A stretch of DNA of 53,980 nt from Methanobacterium sp. (lineage in GTDB: Archaea; Methanobacteriota; Methanobacteria; Methanobacteriales; Methanobacteriaceae), in contig PMGM01000057.1 in assembly GCA_003158115.1 (NCBI GenBank), positions 1 through 53,980 on the forward strand, read 5' to 3'. Within the stretch, counting starts at the first letter, position 1, and every line of letters begins with the position of its first letter. Positions 29,640 through 39,384 of the stretch are shown here, in pieces. Under the pieces are notes generated by a model. That model saw only the letters and a program-made list of their open reading frames with translations. It was not told the DNA's origin and searched no databases. The translations under genes and the position numbers were made by a program.

Positions 29640-32318
29640 CTATATTTTCTCCACTCTTACTGCACAAACCTTGAACTCAGGAGTTTTAGATATTGGATCC
29701 AGTGCTGAGTTTGTTAAGATGTTTGTTGCTGATTCACTGAAATGGAATGTCATAAAAACAACTCCAGTTAAGCAACTTTCGGTGATCCTGACTTTAGGTT
29801 CAATTTCTCCTCTTCTAGATATAACTTTAACCTTTTCATTATCTTTAACACCGATGCTTGAAGCATCTTCTTGACACATATCAATATAATCCTCACCATA
29901 TAATGTTTTAAGTCCTTCGACAGCCCCAGTCATGGTACTAGTCTGGTAATGATAAATACTTCGGCCAGTAGTGAGTATTAATGGATATTCTTTGTCAGGA
30001 AGTTCTGCTGATGGCCTGTATTTAAGGGGTATGAACCGCCCCTTTCCGCTTTCGGTTTTAAATGTCTGGGTGTGTAGGATGGGTGTGCCTTTATCCTTTT
30101 CATCGATACAAGGCCATTGGATACCCTCTTCATTAATTCGATTGTAGTTTATACCTCCAAAAATAGGTGCAACTTCAGCTATTTCATTGTATATCTCGCT
30201 TGCATCATTGAATTCAAATCCTTCTGCACCCATTTTTTGAGCTATTTGACAAGTTATAAGCCAGTCTGGCCTAGATTCTCCAACAGGTTCTATTGCTTTT
30301 CTAACTCTCTGAACCCTGCGTTCTGAATTTGTAAATGTTCCATCCTTTTCAGCAAAACTGCATCCTGGTAAAACCACATCCGCCATCATGGCTGTCTCAC
30401 TCATGAATATATCCTGGACAATTAGGAAATCAAGATTTTTTAAAGATTTTTTAATATTTTCAGTATTGGGTTCACTAGTTACAGGATTTTCGCCTACAAT
30501 GTACATTGCCTTAATATTTCCAATACGGGCAACTTCAAGCATCTCTGGAAACATTAACCCATTGGAATTGTTAAGTTTAACTTTGTATGCTTCTTCAAAT
30601 CTGTGGATAGCCTCTGGATCTTCCAGTTTCTGGTAGCCTGGAAATACATCAGGCAAACATCCCATATCACATGCTCCCTGAACATTATTTTGTCCCCTTA
30701 TAGGATTAACACCAGTTGATGGTTTCCCCATATTTCCTGTTAAGAGTGCTAGGTTACCTAATGCAAAAACATTTTCAGTTCCATGAGTATGCTCGGTTAT
30801 ACCTAAAGAATAGAGAATAGAAGCTGGCTTTGTGGAACCATACATCCTTGCGGCTTTTACAATTAATTCTTTATTAACTCCAGTTATAGCCTTTACTGTT
30901 CTTAGATCGTATTCTTTAAGAGATTCTTTGAATTCGTTATAATTTTCACATCGTTCTTCAATGAATTTTTCGTCAATAAGCTCATCATCAACTATAATCT
31001 TCATCATTCCCATTAAAAGAGCCACATCTGTACCAGGAATCTGGTTTAAAACAATATCTGCATGTTTGCAAATATCTATATTCCTTGGATCGGCTACTAT
31101 GAGTTTTGCACCGTTTTTTACAGCTTCAACTATTCGAAGACCAATTACTGGATAACTTGCTGTTGGATTAGTCCCTATTACAAATAAACATGCTGAATCT
31201 TTAATTTCATCAATAGAGTTGCTCATTGCACCACTACCGAATATTTTTGCTAAACCTGCTACTGATGGTGCATGACACGATCGTGCACAGTTATCAACAT
31301 TGTTAGTGCCCATAACAACCCTTGTAAATTTTTGAACAGCATAATTATCTTCATTAGTGCAACGTGCAGAAGATATAGCGGCAAATTTCTCTGATTTAAT
31401 TTTTGAGAGTTTGTGTGCAACATAATCCAATGCTTCATCCCATTCAACCTCTTCAAATATATTATTACGTTTAATTAATGGCTTTGTTAATCTATTAGGG
31501 TGATTTATGAATTTAAATCCATATCTGCCTTTAACACAAAGATTACCCTTGTTGATTGAATTTTCAGCATCACCTCTTGCATTGATTACTTGATTACCCC
31601 GGATTCCTAGATAAATATTACATCCTACACCACAGAAGGGACAAACAGTTTTAACTTCTCTTGCAGGTTTTACAGGTTCTTTAGGCACTAAAGCACCAAC
31701 GGGACATGCCACTACACATTCCCCGCAGGAAACACAGTTAGAGTTTACAATAGACCTATCACCAAATGTGGTTATTTTGGTATCGTATCCCCTGAAACCA
31801 AAATCAATGGCTTTAACCCCTAGAAGTTCGTTACATGTTCTTACGCAAACCCCACAAAGTATACATTTTTTAAGATCTCGGTCAAAGAAAGGGTTTGAAT
31901 CATCCATGGAAATATTGTTGATTTGACGTCTTAAACTTCCTAGATCTTCCCTGTTAATTCCAAGGTAAGATGATACCTCTTGAAGTTTACAATCATCATT
32001 TTTTCTGCAGGTTAAACAGTCAACTTCATGATTAGCAATTAAAAGTTCAGCAGAAAGTTTACGTACTCTATTTATCCTGTCATTTTCTGTTATTATATTC
32101 ATTCCATCTTGTACTAAGGTTTCGCATGCTGTTACAAGGCGACCATCATCATTTTCGACCATACAAAGTCTACATGATCCCCATGGTTTTAAATCCGGGT
32201 AATAACATAGGTTTGGTATGTAAATATTGTTAGAAAGAGCAGTTTCAAGGATTGTGCTACCTTCTTCTGCATTAACCTTTAAACCGTCTATTTTGAGCGT
32301 AATTTGATTTTCATTCAT
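29640..32318 (-). CDS. fdhF: Bacterial-type formate dehydrogenase catalytic subunit (NuoG-like N terminus, Cys form)
   Basis: About 892 residues. Order of sites: [2Fe-2S] domain (CYYPDLKPWGSCRLC, then TACETLV), His/Cys [4Fe-4S] (HEVDCLTCRKNDDC), two [4Fe-4S] (CILCGVCVRTC, CVSCGECVVACP), catalytic-domain cluster CPFCGVGCN, metal-ligand Cys in NCARSCHAPSVAGL (Sec in many homologues), then the C-terminal dinucleotide-binding domain. This is the NAD(P)-linked FdhF/FdhA layout of acetogens, not the shorter F420-linked FdhA of methanogens. The start was placed at MNENQITLKIDG because the upstream in-frame extension would cover the TATA box at 32365. It faces moeA. Confidence 0.92.
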   Translation of the reverse strand: MNENQITLKIDGLKVNAEEGSTILETALSNNIYIPNLCYYPDLKPWGSCRLCMVENDDGRLVTACETLVQDGMNIITENDRINRVRKLSAELLIANHEVDCLTCRKNDDCKLQEVSSYLGINREDLGSLRRQINNISMDDSNPFFDRDLKKCILCGVCVRTCNELLGVKAIDFGFRGYDTKITTFGDRSIVNSNCVSCGECVVACPVGALVPKEPVKPAREVKTVCPFCGVGCNIYLGIRGNQVINARGDAENSINKGNLCVKGRYGFKFINHPNRLTKPLIKRNNIFEEVEWDEALDYVAHKLSKIKSEKFAAISSARCTNEDNYAVQKFTRVVMGTNNVDNCARSCHAPSVAGLAKIFGSGAMSNSIDEIKDSACLFVIGTNPTASYPVIGLRIVEAVKNGAKLIVADPRNIDICKHADIVLNQIPGTDVALLMGMMKIIVDDELIDEKFIEERCENYNEFKESLKEYDLRTVKAITGVNKELIVKAARMYGSTKPASILYSLGITEHTHGTENVFALGNLALLTGNMGKPSTGVNPIRGQNNVQGACDMGCLPDVFPGYQKLEDPEAIHRFEEAYKVKLNNSNGLMFPEMLEVARIGNIKAMYIVGENPVTSEPNTENIKKSLKNLDFLIVQDIFMSETAMMADVVLPGCSFAEKDGTFTNSERRVQRVRKAIEPVGESRPDWLITCQIAQKMGAEGFEFNDASEIYNEIAEVAPIFGGINYNRINEEGIQWPCIDEKDKGTPILHTQTFKTESGKGRFIPLKYRPSAELPDKEYPLILTTGRSIYHYQTSTMTGAVEGLKTLYGEDYIDMCQEDASSIGVKDNEKVKVISRRGEIEPKVRITESCLTGVVFMTFHFSESATNILTNSALDPISKTPEFKVCAVRVEKI

Positions 32319-32364
32319 ATTAATCAGGTTGATAATCTTGATAGGTCCTAAATTTTTCAAATAA

Positions 32365-32372
32365 TTTATAAA
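32365..32372 (-). promoter_or_regulatory. Probable TATA box of fdhF
   Basis: TTTATAAA, self-complementary, about 47 bases before the chosen fdhF start. It predicts a leader of roughly 25 bases. Confidence 0.5.
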
Positions 32373-32503
32373 TACAATCATAAAAAAATGAGTATTCTAC
32401 AATCAAATATATCCTAACATCATATATATTTAAGTAATATCTAGAAAATCTAAAGAAGTATCTAATATCTATGTTTAAGATTATTGTATTCAAAGGGTGT
32501 AAC

Positions 32504-33214
32504 ATGAAGATCATAGCAGTTGTCGGGACAAAAAATACAGGAAAAACTACTTTAGTTACTAAAATCGTCGGAGAACTAGTAGAAAGAGGATTTGAAGTTG
32601 GAACAATAAAATATTCTCACCACAGCTTTGACATGTCTGATAGAGATACTGGAAAACATAAGAAGGCAGGGGCCACCATAGTAGCAGGAACGGGCAAGGA
32701 AACATTCTTCACCATGAATGGAGGTATGGAGTTAGAAAATGTTTTAAGCATGATGGAATTTATTAAAAACCTTGATTTTGTAGTTTTAGAGGGATTTAAA
32801 ACTTCTAAATATGCTAAAATATCTACATCTGATTTTAAAGATGAGTTTACAATTGCAAACGTAAATGTTTTTGAAATGGAGTCAAATGAATTAAAATCAT
32901 TGGTGGATTTAATATCTGAAAGAAGTTTCGGTATGATTAAATATCTTAACTGTAAAAAATGTGGTTTTGATAATTGTAATGACTTTGTGAACCAAAAGAT
33001 CAGAGGAAATAATAGTGCATCCATTTGTAAATCTGAATCAGATGAAGTTTTATTGAAGATTGACAACCAAATGATACCTCTAAATCCGTTTGTACGGAGT
33101 TTTGTAAAGGAAACTATTCTAGGGATGGTTAAATCACTCAAAACTGATGAATTCGGAGCCAGTGATTTCGAGAAGATTGAACTTTTAATAAGAGATGACC
33201 ATGACACACATTAA
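32504..33214 (+). CDS. mobB: MobB-like GTPase fused to a C-terminal Cys-rich Fe-S domain
   Basis: 236 residues. N-terminal P-loop domain with [17 protein letters not shown] and [14 protein letters not shown], as in MobB (molybdopterin-guanine dinucleotide synthesis). The C-terminal third has CKKCGFDNC followed 16 residues later by another Cys (x2, x4, x16 spacing), like the four-Cys [4Fe-4S] domain of PF04060-type proteins, then [25 protein letters not shown] 32504 follows GGGTGTAAC. Divergent from fdhF and overlapping moaA by 20 bases. Confidence 0.85.
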   Translation: MKIIAVVGTKNTGKTTLVTKIVGELVERGFEVGTIKYSHHSFDMSDRDTGKHKKAGATIVAGTGKETFFTMNGGMELENVLSMMEFIKNLDFVVLEGFKTSKYAKISTSDFKDEFTIANVNVFEMESNELKSLVDLISERSFGMIKYLNCKKCGFDNCNDFVNQKIRGNNSASICKSESDEVLLKIDNQMIPLNPFVRSFVKETILGMVKSLKTDEFGASDFEKIELLIRDDHDTH

Positions 33215-34151
33215 AATCGAAGAAAAAGTAAAGGACAAATTTGAAAGGCCTTTAATCTCCCTGAGAATTTCAATTACTAACCGTTGCAATGTGAAATGTT
33301 TTTACTGCCATCATGATGGCATAGTTCCTCAGAACTATGAAATGACATCCAATGAAATGCAAAGAATAGTGAAGGTAGCAAAGGAAATTGGAATAGAAAA
33401 GATAAGACTTTCAGGAGGAGAACCATTAATACGTGATGATATAGTAGATATTGTGTCTAAAATATCATCAGTTGGTTTCCGTGACATATCACTAACAACT
33501 AATGGGGTCCTTCTAGGCAAATATGCAGAACAACTCTATAATGCCGGGCTTACACGTGTTAATGTGAGCTTTGACACGTTGAATCCTGAGACATATAAAC
33601 AAATAACTAAACGAGATTATATGGAACTTGCAAAGAAGGGTATTGAAAGGGCGGTTAAAGCTGGATTAAATCCTGTTAAAGTTAACATGGTAGTTATGAA
33701 AGGGATTAATGACAGTGAAATATGGCATATGTTCCAGTTTTGTAAAGATACAGGCGCAATATTGCAGCTTATAGAACTTTTAAAGACTGAAAACTGTCAA
33801 GAATCGGAATTTTTTGATGAATATCACTATGATATGAGTGAACTGGAAGATGAATTGACTAAAATATCAAATCGTGTGAAAACTCGTAGGTTCATGCAAG
33901 ATAGAAAAAAATATTTTGTTAATGGTGGGGAGATCGAAATTGTCAGACCAATGGACAACACAGAGTTTTGTAAAAACTGCACTCGACTTAGAATAACACC
34001 AGATGGGAAGATAAAACCATGCCTGCTTAGAAATGACAATTTATTAGATCTTATAGAACCTATGCGCATGGGATTTTCAGATGAAAAACTGAAAAAAGTA
34101 TTTTTAAAAGCAATTGGAAATAGAGAGCCTTATTTTACGGATAAATGTTAA
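33195..34151 (+). CDS. moaA: GTP 3',8-cyclase MoaA
   Basis: First step of molybdopterin synthesis from GTP. 318 residues, radical-SAM TIM barrel with [12 protein letters not shown] (Cys-x3-Cys-x2-Cys) near residue 35, [21 protein letters not shown] and [11 protein letters not shown]. The C-terminal second cluster is [19 protein letters not shown]. It ends shortly after, without the terminal GG of bacterial enzymes, as in other archaea. It overlaps mobB by 20 bases; an ATG six bases inside (33201) is an equally plausible start. Confidence 0.94.
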   Translation: MTMTHIKIEEKVKDKFERPLISLRISITNRCNVKCFYCHHDGIVPQNYEMTSNEMQRIVKVAKEIGIEKIRLSGGEPLIRDDIVDIVSKISSVGFRDISLTTNGVLLGKYAEQLYNAGLTRVNVSFDTLNPETYKQITKRDYMELAKKGIERAVKAGLNPVKVNMVVMKGINDSEIWHMFQFCKDTGAILQLIELLKTENCQESEFFDEYHYDMSELEDELTKISNRVKTRRFMQDRKKYFVNGGEIEIVRPMDNTEFCKNCTRLRITPDGKIKPCLLRNDNLLDLIEPMRMGFSDEKLKKVFLKAIGNREPYFTDKC

Positions 34152-34183
34152 TTTAATTATCTTAATTCTTGTAATTAAAATAA

Positions 34184-36049
34184 TTAGTATTTATGCACCC
34201 GTTCAATTGCATTGTACATACCAGAACAGAGTTCAATACATGTACCACATTTTATGCACTTATCGATATTAATGCTGTGCACTTCTTTTTTACTACCTGA
34301 TATTGCCCCTACAGGGCATGATCTAAAACAGAGCATACATCCTTTACACTTCTCATCAATAACTTGGTAATTTATCAGTTCATTGCATAGTAATGCAGGA
34401 CATCTTTTTTCATTGATATGTGCATTGTATTCATCTTTAAAATATTTAATTGTAGTTAATATTGGATTTGGAGATGTTTGTCCAAGTCCACAGAGTGATC
34501 CATCTTTAACTCCACCAGCCAACTCTAAAAGAAGTTCTATATCTCCAGCTTTACCTTTTCCAGTAGTTATATCTGTTAAAATGTCTAGCATTTGTTTGGT
34601 GCCGAGTCTACATGGCACACATTTACCGCATGATTCATTCTGAATAAATTCCAAGAAATAATGAGCAACATCAACCATACAACTGTTCTGATCCATTACA
34701 ACCAATCCTCCAGAACCCATTATAGCTCCTGCCATTGTCAAAGAATCATAATCGATCTTGGTATCCAAGTAGGATTCAGGTATACAACCTCCAGATGGCC
34801 CTCCTATTTGTACAGCTTTAAACATACCATCATTGATTATTCCTCCACCAATTTCATTAATAACTTGTTTAAGAGTTGTTCCTAGAGGAACTTCTATTAG
34901 ACCGGTGTTTTTTACATTTCCAACCAATGAAAATGTTTTAGTGCCCTTACTATCCTGTGTACCATGTTCTACAAACGCATCATGCCCTGCTTGCATAATT
35001 AATGATACACTAGCCATGGTTTCCACATTGTTTATAACCGTAGGTTTTCCCCAGAGACCAGAAGTTGTTGGAAAAGGAGGTCTTGTACGCGGCATTCCTC
35101 TTTTTCCTTCAATAGAAGCTATTAAAGCCGTTTCCTCCCCACATACAAATGCTCCTGCACCTTCTTTTATTTTTATATCAAAATTAAATCCAGAACCTAA
35201 AATATTTTCACCTAAAAATCCGAGTTTCTTCATTTCAGATATCGCATGTTTCAATCTTTCTAAAGCAAGTGGATACTCTGCTCTGCAGTATATGTATCCT
35301 TCCTTAGCACCAATAGCATATGCAGCGATTACAATCCCTTCAAGAACAGAATGAGGATCACTTTCCAAGAGTGATCTATTCATAAATGCACCAGGATCTC
35401 CTTCATCAGCATTACAGATTAGATAGTTTTCATCTTCTTTAGAGTCAACAAAAAACTGCCATTTCATCCAAGTAGGAAAACCTGCTCCGCCTCTACCCCT
35501 CAATCCTGACAACTTAATCTTCTCCATAACTTCTCCAGGTTTTAAGTCGAGCGCATTGTTCAATCCTTTATACCCATCCATAGCAATATAATGTTTGATG
35601 TTATCAGGGTCTATGAATCCACAGTTACGGAGTATCCTACGAATTTGTGGTTTCATAACCGGAATATCAAAAAGATTAGGAATTCCTTCAACTTGTTTAT
35701 CACCAAAAGTTCCCAAAGCAGACTCTATCATAGGATTATTATCGATAATATAATCATTTACCAATTGTTTAGCTTGTTTAGATGTTACATCCCCATAGAA
35801 AATAGCTGGCATTCCTTCTTTAATGATAGTAACTATTGGTTCTAAATAACAGAGACCTATACATCCAACTTCAATGACTTCAGCCATTACATTCTGTTCT
35901 TCCAGTTCAGCCTTAAAAGCTGCTGATATTTCTTGGGCTCCAGCAGATTTTCCACAAGTAGCAGAACCCACTAATATTACAGGAATAACGCCTGAAATTA
36001 ATGAGTCATACTCTTCCACAGATTCTTTAAATAATTCGTTGAAATTCAT
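34184..36049 (-). CDS. NuoF/HydB-like flavoprotein subunit (FMN, NAD(P), Fe-S)
   Basis: 621 residues: thioredoxin-like [2Fe-2S] domain (about 1-115: GSATCGKSAGAQ, VGCIGLCYLEP), NuoF core with FMN-loop GLRGRGGAGFPTW and nucleotide site EGAGAFVCGEETALI, the N3-type cluster SCGKCVPCRLG near residue 460, and a C-terminal pair CKGCMLCFRSCP and CIKCGTCIELCSG. This layout is that of HydB/HndC of bifurcating hydrogenases and NAD(P)-linked formate dehydrogenases. AAGGTAATAATAA precedes the ATG. Downstream of the NuoE-like gene by 68 bases. No hydrogenase subunit is present, so FdhF is the likely partner. Confidence 0.92.
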   Translation of the reverse strand: MNFNELFKESVEEYDSLISGVIPVILVGSATCGKSAGAQEISAAFKAELEEQNVMAEVIEVGCIGLCYLEPIVTIIKEGMPAIFYGDVTSKQAKQLVNDYIIDNNPMIESALGTFGDKQVEGIPNLFDIPVMKPQIRRILRNCGFIDPDNIKHYIAMDGYKGLNNALDLKPGEVMEKIKLSGLRGRGGAGFPTWMKWQFFVDSKEDENYLICNADEGDPGAFMNRSLLESDPHSVLEGIVIAAYAIGAKEGYIYCRAEYPLALERLKHAISEMKKLGFLGENILGSGFNFDIKIKEGAGAFVCGEETALIASIEGKRGMPRTRPPFPTTSGLWGKPTVINNVETMASVSLIMQAGHDAFVEHGTQDSKGTKTFSLVGNVKNTGLIEVPLGTTLKQVINEIGGGIINDGMFKAVQIGGPSGGCIPESYLDTKIDYDSLTMAGAIMGSGGLVVMDQNSCMVDVAHYFLEFIQNESCGKCVPCRLGTKQMLDILTDITTGKGKAGDIELLLELAGGVKDGSLCGLGQTSPNPILTTIKYFKDEYNAHINEKRCPALLCNELINYQVIDEKCKGCMLCFRSCPVGAISGSKKEVHSINIDKCIKCGTCIELCSGMYNAIERVHKY

Positions 36050-36117
36050 TTATTATTACCTTTTGATGATTTTATATTTTTAATAAATAGGTATAAAAAA
36101 AATTAGATTTGATATCT

Positions 36118-36591
36118 TTAACTTTCTTTATCATTAGAATTATTTTTCATTCTTGAGAATATCTTTTTAACATCCTTTAATGTAAGATTAGATTCTACTT
36201 CCTCATTTATCATTGCACAAGGAGCCAATGCACAGCAACCTAAACATCCAACAGATTCCAAAGAGTACTCCAAATCAAAGGTAACTTCTCCCTCTTTTAT
36301 ATCTAGATGCCTTTCTATCCCTTCTATAATTTGAGGGGCTCCTTTAACATGACATGCTGTTCCCTTGCAAACCATTATATGTTTTTTACCAACTGGTAAA
36401 AAACGGAACTGTGTGTAAAATGTTGCTACCCCATATATCTCACTTTCTGGTACTTGGGTAAATTTTGATACTTCTATAATAGCATCTTCGGGTAGATAAC
36501 CTATACTAGATTGTATATCCTGTAAAATTGGGATTAATTCCGATTTATTCCCATTAAAAGTTGATAAAATTTCATTTAAGCTTTTACTCAT
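36118..36591 (-). CDS. NuoE/HydC-like [2Fe-2S] subunit
   Basis: 157 residues: N-terminal helical bundle (SIGYLPEDAIIEVSK, YGVATFYTQFRF) and thioredoxin-like [2Fe-2S] domain with CKGTACHVKGAP and GCLGCCALAPCAMI. Partner of NuoF-type subunits in NAD(P)-linked enzymes. First gene of a two-gene unit with the NuoF-like gene; its promoter has a perfect nine-base inverted repeat overlapping the TATA region. The ribosome site is weak. Confidence 0.92.
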   Translation of the reverse strand: MSKSLNEILSTFNGNKSELIPILQDIQSSIGYLPEDAIIEVSKFTQVPESEIYGVATFYTQFRFLPVGKKHIMVCKGTACHVKGAPQIIEGIERHLDIKEGEVTFDLEYSLESVGCLGCCALAPCAMINEEVESNLTLKDVKKIFSRMKNNSNDKES

Positions 36592-36642
36592 TAAAATTCT
36601 CCATTTACAAAATTGAATTTATGATTTAAATTTATTGTATGG

Positions 36643-36663
36643 TTTTTGTATTTTATACAAAAA
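36643..36663 (-). promoter_or_regulatory. Perfect inverted repeat over the nuoE-like promoter
   Basis: TTTTTGTAT and ATACAAAAA, nine-base arms with a three-base centre, 52 bases before the nuoE-like start. On the minus strand it contains TGTATAAAAT, the best TATA candidate, so a bound protein would occlude the promoter. Confidence 0.6.
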
Positions 36664-36753
36664 AACAGGATAATTCATGATCATAGTTGATATTTATCCC
36701 TGTGTTTCCTACAGTAGGATATTATTTAAAATGTAATTAATTATTATAGATTT

Positions 36754-37763
36754 CTATTTTTTCTTTAAAATACCAAGGTCTAGGGTTAAATTTTTCATTT
36801 CTTCGAGTATGCCTTTTGCATAATATGAACTGAAAATTATACCTAGTATACTGACAGCCCAAAATGATACCAATCTATCTGTAATAGCTATACTTCCTGC
36901 TAATGCACTTGGAACTCCAAAAATAATAAAAAGTCCAGTAAGAGACAATTCAAATGATCCTATTCCCCCTGGAAGTAAAGAGACTATACTTATAATATCT
37001 GCAAGGAGTAGAATTATTATGACTGACACAAAGTTTATTTCAACATTAAAAGCATAGAGTACTATATAAAGTCTTATACACTCTAGAAGCCATGAAATCA
37101 TAGCTAAAACACTTACATAGCTCAAGTTTATACTTGATGTGAATGCATTGGTATATCCAGTCATACCCTTTAACCCTTCGGTGAATTTTTAATAAATATT
37201 TTCAAGTATATCCTCATTAATATGGAGTTTTGGAAGGGTAACTATGGATCTTTTTATATATTTTGATGCTCGCGTCTTCTTTCCAATTAATAAAATAGAT
37301 TATTAAAACACATATTAACGATAAAGAAGCACCTAAAATAGCTAAATATCTAATTTTTTCTATTAATATTGCGGATAAAAGTAGTAATATACCTACAATG
37401 AGTAGATCAAAGAATCTTTCAGTTAATCCTGCAGATAGTTCTTCGTGTAAAGTTATTTTATTAAGTTTTTTACCAGCGAGTGCATTCATTACTTCACCTG
37501 CTGTTCGCAATGGTGAGAAATTCCCGGCGAAGAGTCCAATTGTCTTAACAATGTAATATTTTTAAATTCTTTTGGTTTATTTATTATGAATCCCCATCTA
37601 ATAGATTTAACACCTAACAGAAAGAAGATGGATAAACAATGCCACGATGATCCATTTCTAAATTTGCAGTTCTAAAGGAATTTACAATGTTATTAGGCCC
37701 TATACCTAGTATTACCAATACAATCAACGATAAACTTATAATAATTAGATAAAATTGTTTCAA
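36754..37763 (-). pseudogene. Decayed UPF0104/lysylphosphatidylglycerol-synthase-type flippase gene
   Basis: Reading from a TTG at 37763 (ribosome site AGAGGT), the frames give in order: LKQFYLIIISLSLIVLVILG, then LLGVKSIRWGFIIN after one shift, LFAGNFSPLRTAGEVMNALAG with LTERFFDLLIVGILLLL after another, and, after a shift and a TAA, DIISIVSLLPGGIGSFELSL and TDRLVSFWAV to 36754. These are the conserved blocks of eight-helix UPF0104 membrane proteins. At least three frameshifts and one stop break the gene. The two surviving open pieces are 37217-37510 and 36754-37164; neither is likely functional alone. Confidence 0.8.
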
Positions 37764-37893
37764 AAGTTTACCTCTATTCCTTGATTATTTTGGAATGATA
37801 ATCCCAATGGTTATGTGGAACATATTTATATCCTAAAAATAAGATATATGAGAAAATTAAGATCGCTTATTCTTAATCTTCATGTTTTTTCTG

Positions 37894-38769
37894 TTAAATT
37901 TTGGCTTGGTAGAATATTGAGTTTATAATGCTGAGTATACTTCCAGAGTGGATGTAATTATAACCATTTTTTAACAAGTAGTGGGCTGGATTAGCTAATC
38001 CTTTGAATGATGCTGGATCGTAGTTATCATCATGTGCTCTTGGTAGAAATGCTAAGCCTTTTATATCTGCTGAAGGTGGCCAGAAGACGGAAAATACAGT
38101 TCGAACACCTTTCAACTTTTTATACCATGCAGAACCCATTTCTTTAATTAGTCCGGAATCAGCTCCACCGTATAAGTCTACTATTACAGCATTATTAGGT
38201 AATTTTCCAGATGTAAGTATTTTATCGTGTTTGTTCGGACCTAATCCCATATTATGTGCTGTTAAACCTAATGTTCTTAAACCTTTAATAATAGTGTTAA
38301 TTCTAGCATTATCCGTTGCGCGGTTGTTTATATTATCACTTGTAATATAAATGGGTCTATTTGCATTTCCAGTTATTTTTAAGCCTTCAGCTTTCAAAAT
38401 TGCTTGAAATTGAGCTATAGAAATATGTTTAGATCCATAATTCACATAAGTTGGTAGTCGACCGTTTGCAACAACAAATTTCTGTGCTCTTGTAAGACCG
38501 TCCTTAACTTGAGCTATTGTTAAACCATCTACTAATGGAGCTGCAGCTGCTGCTTTTACTGTAGTTGTTTTTGCAACTGCTTTTACAGTGGTTTGTGTAG
38601 TTGTAGTTTTTATTGTACTTGCAACTGTTAGATTTCCAGTATTTGGTGTAGATACAGGATTTACAGTACTATTTGTTTGATTGACTGTTGCTGCACTACT
38701 AAAATTCATATTTAAAACCAGTGCAAATCCGCATATGAATAGCACTGATAAAAGTAATTTTCGCTTAAT
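37894..38769 (-). CDS. Pseudomurein-binding-repeat surface protein (one repeat)
   Basis: About 291 residues: signal peptide (KRKLLLSVLFICGFALVLN), Thr/Ala-rich linker, one pseudomurein-binding repeat (about 85-130 residues in: LTIAQVKDGLTRAQKFVVAN, GRLPTYVNYG, ISIAQFQAILK), then a C-terminal domain (RPIYITSDNI, MGLGPNKHDKIL, DLYGGADSGLIKEMGSAWYK, FLPRAHDDNYDP) of unknown function shared with the paralog at 46-47.4 kb. Expected to sit on the pseudomurein wall. The start is unusual: GGGAGG is followed seven bases later by ATT (38769); the nearest ATG (38796) lies upstream of the ribosome site. Confidence 0.85.
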   Translation of the reverse strand: MKRKLLLSVLFICGFALVLNMNFSSAATVNQTNSTVNPVSTPNTGNLTVASTIKTTTTQTTVKAVAKTTTVKAAAAAPLVDGLTIAQVKDGLTRAQKFVVANGRLPTYVNYGSKHISIAQFQAILKAEGLKITGNANRPIYITSDNINNRATDNARINTIIKGLRTLGLTAHNMGLGPNKHDKILTSGKLPNNAVIVDLYGGADSGLIKEMGSAWYKKLKGVRTVFSVFWPPSADIKGLAFLPRAHDDNYDPASFKGLANPAHYLLKNGYNYIHSGSILSIINSIFYQAKI

Positions 38770-39384
38770 TTTACCGCCTCCCTGTTTGATATACATCAAA
38801 TAAAAAAATATTATTTGAATAGATCAAACCTTATCAATTAATGATTTCATGATCACTTATAAACGCTTTGGTTTATTTTCTAAAAAAGGACATCCTTAGA
38901 GCTCTTTTAATTATTTAAGACCTCCAAAACACTTATTTAAATTACTCATTATGGATAAGCTTACTCTGTTCTTATTTTCAATAACTAAAGTCATCTAAAA
39001 CTATATATCTCCATATCAGCTGTATTTATTCATTTTACAAATTAGTATATAACTCTAAAATTGCACCAAGACAGTAAAAATGTCTTTTTATACATTAAAA
39101 AAGCGTTAATTCTATTCACAGCTTCATGCATATCTATCCCTTATTGTACATGTTGTTATAATCATCATTGCAAAGTTTGGTAGTTTGGTACTACTAAATC
39201 AATCTTTCATCGTTCATATCGTTATTATGATGTCTGCGTTGAAAATAAATGATTTGAATTAAGTATTATGTTAAATATTTAAAATTCAGAAATATAAAAA
39301 AAATATTTTTTTTTAATTAAAAATTTTCATTTGATAATTCTAAAGCATTACAGTAGTAATGATGAATGTAATGCGAGGTGTAAT
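38770..39384. other. Intergenic region homologous to that upstream of the second PMBR gene
   Basis: No gene. GTTTATAAGT (minus strand, about 38860) is a likely promoter for the pseudomurein-binding gene. By eye, 38860-38970 aligns with 47470-47590 (shared TTTGGTTTA, AGAGCT, ACTTATT, GATAAG blocks), so the upstream region was duplicated together with the gene. Confidence 0.45.

Noticed and set aside
29640..32318. Selenocysteine (TGA) in FdhF or FwdB
   Set aside because: Both metal-ligand positions are encoded as ordinary Cys and the frames are uninterrupted.
36708..36720. CCTAC-A-GTAGG palindrome between the nuoE-like promoter and the flippase remnant
   Set aside because: Short, no T-tract on either side and no gene start at the right distance.
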